Shown in pieces: positions 9,724 to 20,193 of a stretch of DNA of 64,000 nt. This stretch comes from Nemertoderma westbladi (taxonomy: Eukaryota > Xenacoelomorpha > Nemertodermatida > Nemertodermatidae): assembly GCA_032718475.1 (NCBI GenBank), contig JAUCBJ010003870.1:18540-82539 (forward strand), read 5' to 3'. Under the pieces are notes generated by a model that was given only the letters and a program-made list of their open reading frames with translations, was not told the DNA's origin and made no database searches. Both the position numbers and the translations under genes were made by a program. Positions within the stretch are counted from its first letter, which is position 1. Every line of letters starts with the position of its first letter.

Positions 9724-11847
9724 TCAATTCAGGTTCGGTCTTGGTGTTTTACGTTTACGATTATTATCAGCCCTCCCCTCTCGTTGATTGTCCACTGGTT
9801 TCTTCTTCTCTCTCCGTTTTCTTTCCGCCGCCTTCCATCGCCTTTCTTCTTCGTCGTCCGAGTAATCCATAGCGGATTCCGGGGGTTCCGCGTTGTTGGT
9901 CCACGAGGCGTCGGAACCTTTCACGTCGTCCTTGAGGTCCTGTACGAACACGTAGCGGGTTAGCTTGCCGCTGCGGAACGCAACGCAGATCGCTTCAGTG
10001 GCGACAACCGGGTGTAATCGGGGAGCCACGTCATTGGGAGGTAGACCAGACTGGTCATTGGTAGGTAAGGTAGAATGGACACTCGGAGGTAAGGTAGAAT
10101 GGTCACTGTCACTGGGAGGTAACGTAGACTGGTCATTGGGAGGTAGACCAGACTGGTCGGTAGGAGGTAGATCAGTCTGGTCGGTGGGAGGTAGACCAGA
10201 GTGGTTGGTGGAAGGTAGACCAGACTGGTTGGTGGAAGGTAGACCAGACTGGTTGGTGGAAGGTAGACCAGTCTGGTCGGTGGGAGGTAGACCAGACTGG
10301 TTGGTGGAAGGTAGACCAGACTGGTCGGTGGTAGGTAGACCAGACTGGTCGGTGGAAGGTAGACCAGACTGGTCGGTGGAAGGTAGACCAGACTGGTTGG
10401 TGGAAGGTAGACCAGATTGGTTGGCGGAAGGTAGACCAGACTGGTTGGTAGAAGGTAGACCAGATTGGTCGGTGGAAGGTAGACCAGACTGGTCGGTGGT
10501 AGGTAGACCAGACTGGTCGGTGGAAGGTAGACCAGACTGGTCGGTGGAAGGTAGACCAGACTGGTTGGTGGGAGGTAGACCAGACTGGTTGGCGGAAGGT
10601 AGACTAGACTGGTTGGTGGAAGGTAGACCAGATTGGTTGGCGGAAGGTAGACCAGACTGGTTGGCGGAAGGTAGACCAGACTGGTTGGTGGAAGGTAGAC
10701 CAGATTGGTTGGCGGAAAGTAGACCAGACTGGTTGGTGGAAGGTAGACCAGATTGGTTGGCGGAAGGTAGACCTGACTGGTCGGTGGTAGGTAGACCAGA
10801 CTGGTTGGTGGAAGGTAGACCTGACTGGTCGGTGGTAGGTAGCGGTAGCGCCGACTTGTCGATGGGAAGGACGTCGGCTTGGTCGCTGACCAACGGATCA
10901 GGAATTATGTGATTGGTTATTATTATCGAATTTGATTCACCATTTATTGTTGGGTTAACAACATTCTCTACATCTAGATCCATTCCATCTATCAAAGTAT
11001 CAGATAGGCCTACTGGTTTCGGTACTGGCAGCGGTTCCGCAACATCAGAGTCTTGACGCAAAATAACAGAATACGAGGGACGCGAAACCGGTCCGAATGT
11101 ATCAAATATTCGCCCCAAAAATTCTCGTCTATCTCGGAACAAGCAAGATCCTATATCCAAGGGCGGGAAACCTGGATCCGATAATACTACGACAACGTTA
11201 TCAACAATGTGTGAGACAACGCCGACTCGACGCAAAGGTTCGCACGATGGGAGAACAGGGCGATCTCCAAACTCCGATTTGCTGGAAGAAAGCCACTTAT
11301 TTATTGGGAGTTCGCCCTTATTGAAGTAGCCAAAATCATAAGGGCGGCACAATTTAATTCCGCCGGAAGTGGCGTAACGTTGTTTATAATTCGCTCGCTG
11401 TTTGGAACAGCTTGATGAAGAAGAGGCGGTAGAATTGGTTGAACTGGACGAAATGGTAGAATCATCCGAATCTGAGGTGTCGGATAATTCTGTTGCAATT
11501 CTGTTTATAGGTGACAGCAGCTCGGATGAGTTAAATACATTGCCCGTACCGGTAGCGGTAACGTTGTTTAGTTCTGATTGCAATATGTCTGGGTCTGCTG
11601 ATGATGGCTGACTCTGTGGCAGGCTATTCGTTTTTTTCGTATCACTATCGCCAATATCCTTCTGGATAGAACATCCGTTTGAAGATCGGGTTGATGTGGC
11701 GACATGGTCTGATGTGTTTGCGCTGTTTTCGTTATCGCCCATGTTCATGTTCACCGGATACAATACCGTGTCGTTAACAGTTAACGGCGTTAGCGTTAAA
11801 GGCAGTTTACAGTTTAAAGTCAGTTTACAGTTTAAATCCAGCATCAA
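9724..11847 (-). CDS. NAF1: NAF1-like H/ACA ribonucleoprotein assembly factor
   Basis: A 707-residue open frame without an intron. Residues about 205-262 match the Gar1/Naf1 RNP domain, with VVSHIVDNVVVV, then a long loop, then FGPVSRPSYSVILR. Residues 615-707 match the rest of the family: RYVFVQDLK, KGSDASW, then an acidic DYSDDEEE stretch and a basic tail. NAF1 escorts dyskerin during H/ACA snoRNP assembly in the nucleus and is later replaced by GAR1. The oddity is about 350 residues inserted between the two halves of the conserved domain, most of it some 34 copies of an 8-residue unit (STNQSGLP type). The N-terminus is Ser/Asn-rich and disordered-looking. Vertebrate NAF1 genes have several exons, so this may be a single-exon lineage gene or a retrocopy. 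The open frame argues for function. Confidence 0.85.
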   Translation of the reverse strand: MMLDLNCKLTLNCKLPLTLTPLTVNDTVLYPVNMNMGDNENSANTSDHVATSTRSSNGCSIQKDIGDSDTKKTNSLPQSQPSSADPDILQSELNNVTATGTGNVFNSSELLSPINRIATELSDTSDSDDSTISSSSTNSTASSSSSCSKQRANYKQRYATSGGIKLCRPYDFGYFNKGELPINKWLSSSKSEFGDRPVLPSCEPLRRVGVVSHIVDNVVVVLSDPGFPPLDIGSCLFRDRREFLGRIFDTFGPVSRPSYSVILRQDSDVAEPLPVPKPVGLSDTLIDGMDLDVENVVNPTINGESNSIIITNHIIPDPLVSDQADVLPIDKSALPLPTTDQSGLPSTNQSGLPTTDQSGLPSANQSGLPSTNQSGLLSANQSGLPSTNQSGLPSANQSGLPSANQSGLPSTNQSSLPSANQSGLPPTNQSGLPSTDQSGLPSTDQSGLPTTDQSGLPSTDQSGLPSTNQSGLPSANQSGLPSTNQSGLPSTDQSGLPSTDQSGLPTTDQSGLPSTNQSGLPPTDQTGLPSTNQSGLPSTNQSGLPSTNHSGLPPTDQTDLPPTDQSGLPPNDQSTLPPSDSDHSTLPPSVHSTLPTNDQSGLPPNDVAPRLHPVVATEAICVAFRSGKLTRYVFVQDLKDDVKGSDASWTNNAEPPESAMDYSDDEEERRWKAAERKRREKKKPVDNQREGRADNNRKRKTPRPNLN
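10036..10843. repeat. 24-bp coding minisatellite inside NAF1
   Basis: About 34 units of ggtagaccagactggttggt plus gaa or variants. On the minus strand each unit encodes eight residues ending QSGLP. The 24-bp period keeps NAF1 in frame whatever the copy number. The plus strand is also free of stops, giving a mirror open frame at 9965-10912 that is not a gene. Confidence 0.95.
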
Positions 11848-11895
11848 CGGTTGCGGGTATCATGTAACTTCTAGATCAGTCTAGCCTCTCACGCC

Positions 11896-11902
11896 TATAT
11901 AG
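11896..11902 (-). promoter_or_regulatory. Possible TATA box for NAF1
   Basis: TATATAG lies about 50 bp upstream of the NAF1 start codon and reads as CTATATA on the gene strand. Position and sequence suit a core promoter, but this rests on one short motif. Confidence 0.3.
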
Positions 11903-12395
11903 CAGGTGCGCTAGTAATGCAGATAGGCCTACAGAGTTACAGGCAGACAGGCTACAGGTGTGGTTAGAAGGGAGTACTGCAGTAGCCATCAGTCTAACGT
12001 TATTGTAAATATTGTCACTGTCATAAATAATACAACAAAGAAACGCTTTACTGTCCGATACACCGCGAAAACCAATCATTCATACTATATGTCAGTACAG
12101 CAGTTGTATGACTCTCATAAGAACCATGAAATACAGTCTACAGCCGTACACTGCGTACAGTGGTACAGCACATACAATTAGGTCAGTACGGTACTACCAG
12201 ACTACAGTACTGTTGTAAGTGTACGCAATCCTGTCATGAGTGACGACATCCGGTTGGCGGAACTGCTCGCAAGGCATGCTCCAATTGGGGTGACATTCCA
12301 GCCTTTATGCTATGTAAGTATTTCTGGGCTTCTAATTGGCGTGGCTGTTCCTTAAATAATCTCAGGTCATTGGCTAACACTCTCCCAAAGCCAAA
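11903..12395. other. Non-coding DNA upstream of NAF1
   Basis: No gene seen. The sequence has many short tacagta/gtacagt motifs, which recur across the whole window. Confidence 0.5.
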
Positions 12396-12675
12396 ATTGT
12401 GTCTTGGACTAGTGGTTGCATTGAATTCACATCTCCTGTAGGTCGTGGGTTAGATCCTCACATGGGCCAGGGCGGTTTTCGTTTCGGCACGAATGCTTTA
12501 AAGGGACCAGCCAGGGCGCATCTCTGTCTTGCATCCTTAAGTGGTAGCTAAATGAGTACTGGAGTTTCCTCTGGGGAGTAAAGTTCTGGGGGGACCGCAC
12601 TGGAAATAAGTCGTCAGACTTTGTGCGTAATCCCTGGCCTAGCGGCCGAAGAAAATTTACTTTACTTTACTTTAA
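12396..12675 (+). mobile_element. tRNA-derived SINE
   Basis: A box-like tggactagtgg at 12405-12415 and B box-like gggttagatcc at 12447-12457 are spaced as in RNA polymerase III promoters of tRNA genes. They are followed by about 190 bp of non-tRNA body and a 3' tail of ttactttactttactttaa. The tRNA cloverleaf is not intact, so this is a SINE rather than a tRNA gene. Target duplications are unclear. Confidence 0.65.
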
Positions 12676-13060
12676 TTCAATAAATGTTATGTTTGGTGTT
12701 ATTTGTTTCCATAGCCGTTTATTGGGTTTAGTTAATTAACAAATACTACGCTACTGCCATACTAACGAATCTCCATATATAATTAGGGTAGGGCCAGGGC
12801 GTCATTTAAAGGACACCTTGATTAGGGCATACAGTACAGTAATTCTCAATGACATTTGCGCTAGCTACGAAGTATAGCCGAAGCATTTGTAAACTGACTG
12901 TGTTGGGGGAGGGGATGGTCAAAAAATGGAAATACTTCTTGTCAGTAGTTGTTGTTATACTGTAGGCTTATTATTATTAAGTCATAAAAATTATAAAAAA
13001 ACAATAAACTAATGAACTCCAAGTAGGCCCCACATATAATTTTTTTCATGTTACTTTCAT
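12676..13060. other. Non-coding DNA, no gene seen
   Basis: AT-rich DNA with no supported coding sequence or repeat structure. Confidence 0.5.
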
Positions 13061-13338
13061 CTCGAGAGTAAAAATATCGAGAGTCAAAATATCGAGAGTA
13101 AAAATATCGCGAGTAAAAATATCGCGATTGTAAAAACAGTAGCTACTGTAGGCATATCATAAATGTCTCTAACTTGCAATATTTTTACTCACGATATTTT
13201 TACTATCGATATTTTTACTCTCAATATTTTTTTTACTCGCGATTTTTTTTCTCGCGATATTTTTACTCTCAATATTTTTACACTCGATATTTTTACTCTC
13301 GATATTTTCACTCTCGATATTTTTACTCGCGATATTTG
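13061..13338. repeat. Inverted 14-15 bp minisatellite
   Basis: The block at 13061-13140 is built of atatcgagagtaaaa units, and the block at 13178-13337 of the reverse complement ttttactctcgatat with variants. Together they form a large imperfect palindrome with an interruption of about 40 bp. Confidence 0.85.
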
Positions 13339-14130
13339 TGAAGTCTGCATTGACACGATAATCATGTTTTTCTGTCAGTTTTGTTCCAGGTTGAAAAAAC
13401 TGTTGTTTGATCTGTTGCTTAAAAGCAACAAGTTCAACAAAGGTTGACAACCTCACAAAAACGCAGCCTGAGGTCTAATATGCAAGGTTTCAACCAGGAT
13501 TAAGAACTGATTATAAACAATAATACGAAAGGGCTGAAGGTTTTAATTTCGGATATTTCTAAAATGTTTTCATTTTAGCCCACTAGCGGTAGATAGGAGA
13601 CCTGCGAGGGATTACTGTCCAAACAAAGACGCAGCCTGTTGATTGTCTACGGTAGCATGTCATAGCATTGCAAGGTCAATAAAATCAAGAAAACGGTTGA
13701 AGGTTTTAACTATTGGACATTACGCCCTCTAGCGACAGACGGGAGAACTGCGGACCGATCACCTTCTTCACAAAGACACATCATCTGACGGTAGTAATAT
13801 ATGTCAAGATTCAGCTTAAAATAATTAAGATCAAGGAAATGGGAAAGGTTATCACTTGCATACATTTCGCTCTCTATGGGCATGCCGAGAACAGATTGAA
13901 CAGAATGGAGAGCAGACCGATTACCGACCACAAAAGACACAAAATGTTTTTTTTTTCAAAAAGACACAGCCTCATATATCTGACAGGTTTTTGGCTTGAA
14001 CGGATCATAAATAACGGAATGGGTCAAGAGATTTCACTTTGAGACATTTCGTCCTCCAGTTGTGGCAGACTAGAGAACTGCAGCGCAAGAGCCTCCTACT
14101 GTACAGTATGTCACAATTACTGTAATTATC
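13339..14130. repeat. Diverged repeats carrying a ccctctagcg motif
   Basis: Related segments recur at about 13577, 13726, 14048 and again at 21225. Each has a form of gccctctagcg followed by agacnggagaactgc. Spacing near 150-160 bp or a multiple suggests an old tandem or dispersed repeat. No gene is supported. Confidence 0.45.
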
Positions 14131-14789
14131 TGCCAGTATATATATATATATTTTTTGACTGATATGGTTATTCACAATTTATACAATATTAGGTAAATAT
14201 AGCTAATACGTAATACCGAACAAATGAACAATCAAATAATTAAATTATCACGGCAAGTAAATCAGTCCACTTTATGAGTTACCTTTACAGTAGTACAGTA
14301 TCTAAACGTGGTTCATATAATTAATAATATTAAATAATTAATATAAATAAATTCGATCTACTTAAATACGTATAATTAGCACAATATTAATTTTAACTTC
14401 ATTCAACTAATTATCAGGGTAACACTATGTTTCCTATAATAATAATACTTAAATACCAAAAATTAGAATTCATTAATTTTGTTGTTCTGGGTCTTCAATT
14501 GTAAGTCAATTTTGTTAGTCATCTTAGGTATAGTATAAAATGAGCACCGTAAAATCAAATTTCGATCGCACCTATTGCACTATTATTATTCTCGCCTATT
14601 AGGCGCAGCACCAGTCAAGCTGGTATATAATTGAATAGTTAATTAATGAAGTAAAATGACACATCAGTGACAATAAAATGTGGCTAATCGTAAACAGTGA
14701 CTAAAATCATAATTATAATTATTTACGTAAACAGAGACAGTATCATCAATTAAAATTATTTACCATTTACGTCACACACCTTGACAACT
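14131..14789. other. AT-rich DNA downstream of the LINE, no gene seen
   Basis: A TA microsatellite near 14137 is followed by AT-rich sequence. Part of this may be the 3' untranslated region of the minus-strand LINE that ends at 14790, but I cannot set its boundary. Confidence 0.4.
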
Positions 14790-17700
14790 TTAAAACCAGG
14801 CGGGATAACAAAATAAATCTAATATCATGTTGTGCTTAGATTTAAAACTGGTAGATAAACGGTAGCAGCTATCTATGAAATTGATTTTGACCGCCTCTGC
14901 TAGTGATACTTCACCTGGTATTATGCGATTTTTTAGGGCTGGTTTTGAGTATTTATTTGTTAAAAGAGACTGCATATTGGGGAGTGGGTATGCTTTATAA
15001 CTCTTTTCATATGTGGAGAAGACACCTGTGTAAGAAGCACCGTATTCCGAAGCACTTACTCGAAGGAATGACTGAATTAACGTATTGTTGGATTCAAACG
15101 ATCGTGTAATGATCCCAATATTTTGCCGATATACTTCCATTGAGAGTGGAATACAACCAAGTAGGTTGTACACAACCTGGTTGTCTGCATATGGTCCGAG
15201 GTGGAGGATGCTCCGTAAGGCCTTACGGTATGCCACATCTAACAGTTCGATTTCAGTATCACGCATGGAACCCACAGTAAACTTGAGAGTATACAAGATG
15301 GAAGGTATAGCTACCGTCCGCCATATATATCCAACGGTTGTGCAGTCAAAGTGTCTTGTAGTCCAACCATGTCTGTGAAAGCAGCTGGTTAACCTTGCGA
15401 TCGACTGCTGTGCATCCTTTAATGCAGATGTATTCACTGAGTACAATGGATATCCCAGGAATGTAAGTTTAGGGCTGGCTGGAACTAAGGTGGTATTAAT
15501 ACTTAGAAACGACGGGATTTCTTTTGCCGATTGACCATTCCCAACGAATACCGCCCATTTCATTTTGGATCCTTCTATGTCCAATTTTATATTGTTGAGC
15601 TCTGTTGTTAGTAACAACACCATTGCCTCTAAGTCATACATTGTACGGCTGCAAAGAAGCACATCATCAGCATAAGCTAGGCAGCCCAACCAATGAAGAT
15701 GAAGGTTAAATCCATATCCACTTGACTCAAGTGCTGAGATAGCATCTGAGGTGTAGAAGAGAAATAATAATGGTGATATCAAGCTACCCTGTTTCACACC
15801 CCGCCGAATGATGATTCCCTCATAATCTATTAAGTTACCAAAACGTAGATAGGCGGCTGTTTGGAGATAATACGAAACCATGGACAGACAGATGAACGTA
15901 TTGAGGTAGGATGATAGCTTCTTGAATAGTGTAATGTACTGGACATTATCAAATGCTCCACGCATGTCCATCTGACACATGTAAACGTTTTGACCCCGAC
16001 TACGTTGTGAATTCAAAAATTCTAGAAGCGCCTCGATGATTAAATATAAATCTGAGCCCATTTTCTTTTGATATGCCAGCTGGGAAAGTGGGATGCATTC
16101 AAAAAGCACAGGCAAATATTCCTGCAGCAGGACGCTTTCAAAAACCTTCCCAAAGATACTAACTGAAGATATTGGGCGATAAGACCTTGGATTCAACTGT
16201 GGACGGTTTTTCCCTTTATATATATGAGTAATTAACGTTTTGCCAAATAATTCAGGCACTTCCCCCGATCGAAAGCATGCATTGACGATATCTGCAAGAA
16301 CTTCAGTTATGAATGATTCCTTTGGGCAAAGAAGATGCTCAACCATTAGTGAAGCTGCATCAGTTGCTTTTACCAGTGCGAGAGAAGCAATCGCCCGTCG
16401 AATGGTACAAGGAGAAATAATGGGTGGCAAAATATCGTTACATGAACTACGAAGCTTGTCTGTAAACTGCAATAGTTCATCGTCTTCCTGGACATTTGGC
16501 TCATTCCTGCTCTTCAAGTCTTCTCTTAGAAGTTCTTGAACATCCCTTGGTGGCGTAGATTTGTCTTTCTTACTAAAATACTGCCAGAATTGCCTAGGAT
16601 TTTTATCAAATCCTGTTGCTCTCTTCCGAATGTCTTTATGTAAGAGAGATTTGGTCAGATAATTTTTCAGTTTCCTTATTGAACGACGCGATTCTTTGTA
16701 GGCATCTCCAAATATATTATCATCACCTTTACCATCTTTGCACCATAAATTGTATAGTTGTCGACATGTATTTGTTCTTGATTTCAAAACCCTTGATCGT
16801 ATACGCAAATTCTTTGTTACATGCTTATTTGAATGGGTACATGGGATGTTATGATTGGCTGATAGAGTAAGTATCATTTGCAATTGGTTTACAAATATAT
16901 TTGTGTCATCTGCAGTCCATTTTGTAGCACTTGGCAATGTCTTATATATGTCGCTAATTCTCTACGTTACATCATTTTGAAAACGTGTGAGATGATCCTC
17001 GCTTATCCTGGTCCACGCAACTCTACGTTTGAGCCGGCGGGAGTCATGCTGTTGTTCCTCGCAGTTATATACTCGGCTGGTTTTGAACTGGAACAGCGCT
17101 GTCAGAGGAATGTGATCCGAGTGGTATGTGCACTCTTCTTTAAAAATTGTACCCTGAACAAGTTGGTCATTGCCATGTTCGTTGGTTATAATGTGATCTA
17201 TATAGGAAGATCCGTGTCCTCGAAAAGTAATACATGGCCCCAAGAATTTATTTTCTGTGTCAGCCGCAACCAGACTTCTGTCTACTAAGAAGGAATTAAA
17301 CCGTGAACCTCTGTCTGTTGGTTTATCCCGACCCCTACGGGGACCCTGCAAGGGACTAAGGTCAGCGTTGGTATCAGCTAGTATTAGTGGTGTAGCATCT
17401 TCATATTGGTCAAGGATATTGCTGAGTCTCCCCAAAAATTCCTCATAATTTGCTTTGGGTTTTGAAGTGTCAGGGAAATAGCCATTCAACACAACTACTG
17501 GTTGTACGACTTGGCAGAGTGATGCATGTATCCCTATGATATCTTCCCCTGATACAATTTTACTGACATTGGAAAAAGTAGATTTTCGAAATAGCATAGC
17601 TACACCACCCCGTACACTGTTGTTGACCACATAGTCTCGACATGTAAAGTAGCAGTCAAATTCATTGTGTAACTTCGGTAATAAGTAAGTAGCTTCTAAA

Positions 17701-17942
17701 TTATCCATCCATATTTCTTGCAATGCAAGAATGTCTAGGCTATCCAACAGTCCAGCAACAACATCCCAGCTTGGGATAATTCCTCGCACATTAAATGTAC
17801 CAACTCGCAAGTCACAAGTATCTGGTCGTTGAATATTGTATACTTTGTCAGGTGGTGACATCTTTGTGCTAAACATACTGCTGCCGCCTAGAAACAGTCT
17901 CTCTATTGTTGCTAGCGTTCTGTACATATTTGTTGCCACCAA
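14790..17942 (-). pseudogene. LINE ORF2: AP endonuclease plus reverse transcriptase, one in-frame stop
   Basis: The endonuclease part (17942-16962) begins its domain with LRVGTFNVRG and has ALQEIW, ILADTNADL, SYIDHI and a terminal SDHIPL, the expected APE-type catalytic set. The reverse transcriptase part (16937-14790) has MDMRGAFDNV, RRGVKQGSLISPLLF, CLAYADDVLL and a FLGYPL thumb motif. The two parts share one reading frame and are separated only by a TAG at 16964-16962, so a single stop divides an otherwise continuous polyprotein of about 1050 residues. Such proteins drive target-primed reverse transcription of non-LTR retrotransposons. Clade is uncertain. The copy is nearly intact, which suggests a fairly recent insertion. 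Confidence 0.85.
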
Positions 17943-18543
17943 ACTTTGTAATGTTGTTGCCTGTAGCTGTAATGTTCATGATGTTCCACTTTCGACAGTG
18001 GATATAGTGAGGCCAAAAAGAGCTACCTAGTAGAGTCGATTGTGCTGGCGCATCTATAGTGATTCGCAAGCTTGTTGTGTTTCCATCTGTATGTACTGAT
18101 GATATCCTGTGTAAGTGTATCCCTCTATTCCTTATAAGCTTTTCAATGCCTAACAAATCGATATCTCTTCTATCGGCTGTGACTTGGAGATAAGAGTATG
18201 GGTTATTCAGGACGTATCCTTTCCTGTAGTGTTGCGTTTGTTTGTCAGATGATCCAGGTTGCGAACTTATGCCTCCATTATGTATTACTTTATATGCATC
18301 GTTTTGTTTCTCCTTGGATATGGTCTCACTGTGACCGAATGCCCTGTTATTACGTTTTGTATTCTGCCAGGGGTTGTTGTTACCAGTGGTTGTTCTTGTG
18401 TCCTCTCTGTTGTGATCCATATTTCTTGAGCCCCTTGAATGGGCTACATTATTCTGCACTTCATTGAAAGGCCCTAAGGCGTCATAATAGTTATAGCAAG
18501 TTGTTGTTACTAATATTACTAATAATAATAATAAATAAACCAT
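17869..18543 (-). CDS. Probable LINE ORF1
   Basis: This frame lies just upstream of the endonuclease frame, overlapping it by 74 bases in a different register, as is common for ORF1/ORF2 of LINEs. The first 20 or so residues are translated from a TAA microsatellite, so the true start is probably further in. The middle is polar and rich in Asn, Arg and Gln. A compact region, about residues 115-185, has alternating hydrophobic strands and ends in FWPHYIHCRKW. That region may be the RNA-binding or chaperone part. I do not recognise a named domain. Confidence 0.5.
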   Translation of the reverse strand: MVYLLLLLVILVTTTCYNYYDALGPFNEVQNNVAHSRGSRNMDHNREDTRTTTGNNNPWQNTKRNNRAFGHSETISKEKQNDAYKVIHNGGISSQPGSSDKQTQHYRKGYVLNNPYSYLQVTADRRDIDLLGIEKLIRNRGIHLHRISSVHTDGNTTSLRITIDAPAQSTLLGSSFWPHYIHCRKWNIMNITATGNNITKFGGNKYVQNASNNRETVSRRQQYV

Positions 18544-18596
18544 TCACTGAAAAAAATATTACATGTTTCTGTTAATAATAATACTAAATAAACCAT

Positions 18597-19720
18597 TCAC
18601 TGAAAAATATTACATATTTCTGTTACTATGTTGCAAATTTCATCTACGCCGTTATTAAAAAATTCTACAAAAGTATCAAATTTACTTCCTACGTATTTGT
18701 TTCTTACATTGGCCGTTCGTGGGCAATCTTGTAAAACGTGTAATTCAGTTTGCAAGTCGTTGCCGCATGAGCAAAGACGCTGTTCGCGGGGGGTTCGCGA
18801 CCAACGGCCCATCTCAATGCGGAGACGATGTGAGCTCAATCTAAAACGAGACACATTTACTCGTTTATAATCGGGAATGTAACATGAGCTTTTACCGTAA
18901 ATTGCATGCACAGTTAACTGGGGATTTAACTCTGTGTATTTTAAACTTACTTTTAATTGTGGCCATTTCTAGTACATTATTTTTAACCTTTACACGACTA
19001 TTATTAACTATATCCCTATGATTATTCACAAGCCCATCTAAAAATCTACAATAGGGCGTGTTTTCGGTTCTACACATGTCATAAATACGCCTCAATGGAT
19101 CTGAAGCGTCCCAAATTGACATCTGTTTGAGAAACGACTTTCTATTAGCGTTATCGATTACCGCGTCAACATCAGCTAAACCCAACTCCACTAAACATAG
19201 TAAGTTTGGCGTTGTAATTCGTACATTTAATAAGATTTTGACCAAACGTATATACATATTACAGTACGTATTGGTTTCCTACCTACAGTGGAAAGCCACG
19301 TATCAGATGAATACAAAATGGAAGCCAGTATTGCACAATTAAACACTTTCAGTTTTAACTGAAATGGCATGTTACTGTTAACGGCACAGAAAATTGAGAA
19401 TTTTCGTACCTGTTTCTCGCATTCTTTTGCGTCTTTTTCTTTTCCTATATACCGCGCGAATTGCGTTTTATCATATTTAACCCGCATCCGAGTGATATAA
19501 GTTTACTCATAATGATTACTCTTGATACCCTGTCGTATGCTTTGGAGAAATCCACGTATAATATAAATAATTTCACTTTCTTAGCCCTCACATAGTCTAT
19601 CAACAAACGTATTGCCAGTATATGTTCGTAGCATGAGCGACCCTTTTGACCTCCTGCCTGCGCCCTGTTCGGTTTTGCCCACCTCGATAACCTCGATCCT
19701 AATATATAGTCGTATACAAT
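18597..19720 (-). pseudogene. 5'-truncated LINE reverse transcriptase fragment
   Basis: Reading on the minus strand, 19720-19490 retains FILYVDFSKAYDRV, the RT motif A region, in a broken frame. The region 19487-19227 matches the thumb segment with VFNCAILASILY, and 19257-18597 holds the C-terminal domain with a Cys/His motif CSCGNDLQTELHVLQDCP. At least three frame changes separate these parts. It is a different family from the LINE at 14.8-18.5 kb. A short repeated segment, taaaccattcactgaaaaa, occurs at both 18534 and 18590, at the junction of the two LINEs. Confidence 0.7.
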
Positions 19721-20097
19721 ACCAATTTATTTATTTATTTATTTCTCTTCCGTCTATATATATGATTGCACTCATAGTAGAATATTGAATATAAGGTAGA
19801 ATATTGAATATATATGTACATACTTTTAGAACTGTAGAGCACAATAATGATTATAAGGGTGTTATGTACACTGGGGGGGGAGCAGTAGCAGTGCTAGTAG
19901 AGCTCCCTCCATATGTACGAGTTGACCGGGGGGGGGTGGGGGGGGGGGGGGGTTTATGGATCGAGAAGTTATCGGTTGTATCCGTTACAATTTTTATTGT
20001 GTATTTTAGATTTTGTTGTTGGTAAATATCCCTGCCGGAAAATGTGCCGGTTTGACCAAATCCGAAACTGCCGTATCCATCAGCATAATATAATAAT
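19721..20097. other. Non-coding DNA with poly-G run
   Basis: Contains a TTTA microsatellite at about 19725 and a G-rich stretch at about 19928-19952. No gene seen. Confidence 0.5.
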
Positions 20098-20125
20098 CAA
20101 TTAATTAATTAATTAATTAATAATT
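20098..20125. repeat. TTAA-type tail of a LINE
   Basis: A run of aattaattaatt immediately beyond the 3' end of the minus-strand LINE fragment. Simple-repeat tails of this kind mark the 3' end of many LINEs. Confidence 0.6.
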
Positions 20126-20193
20126 AACTGTATTTATTGTAATATGGTGTGTTTATGGAGTGTAATTATTAATAAAATGTCTCTAGGTATTTT

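Noticed and set aside
8980-10843. Tandem arrays as a possible CRISPR
   Set aside because: Units are contiguous with no unique spacers, and the setting is eukaryotic.
9965-10912. Long plus-strand open frame with WSVEGRPD-type repeats
   Set aside because: It is the antisense of the 24-bp coding minisatellite of NAF1. The unit happens to lack stops on both strands, and the conserved NAF1 homology is on the minus strand.
12396-12675. Functional tRNA gene
   Set aside because: Box A and B are present, but the acceptor and anticodon stems do not pair as in a tRNA, and a long unrelated body and tail follow.
16240-17288. Plus-strand frames opposite the LINE ORF2
   Set aside because: They are shadows of the endonuclease/reverse transcriptase coding strand, without homology of their own.
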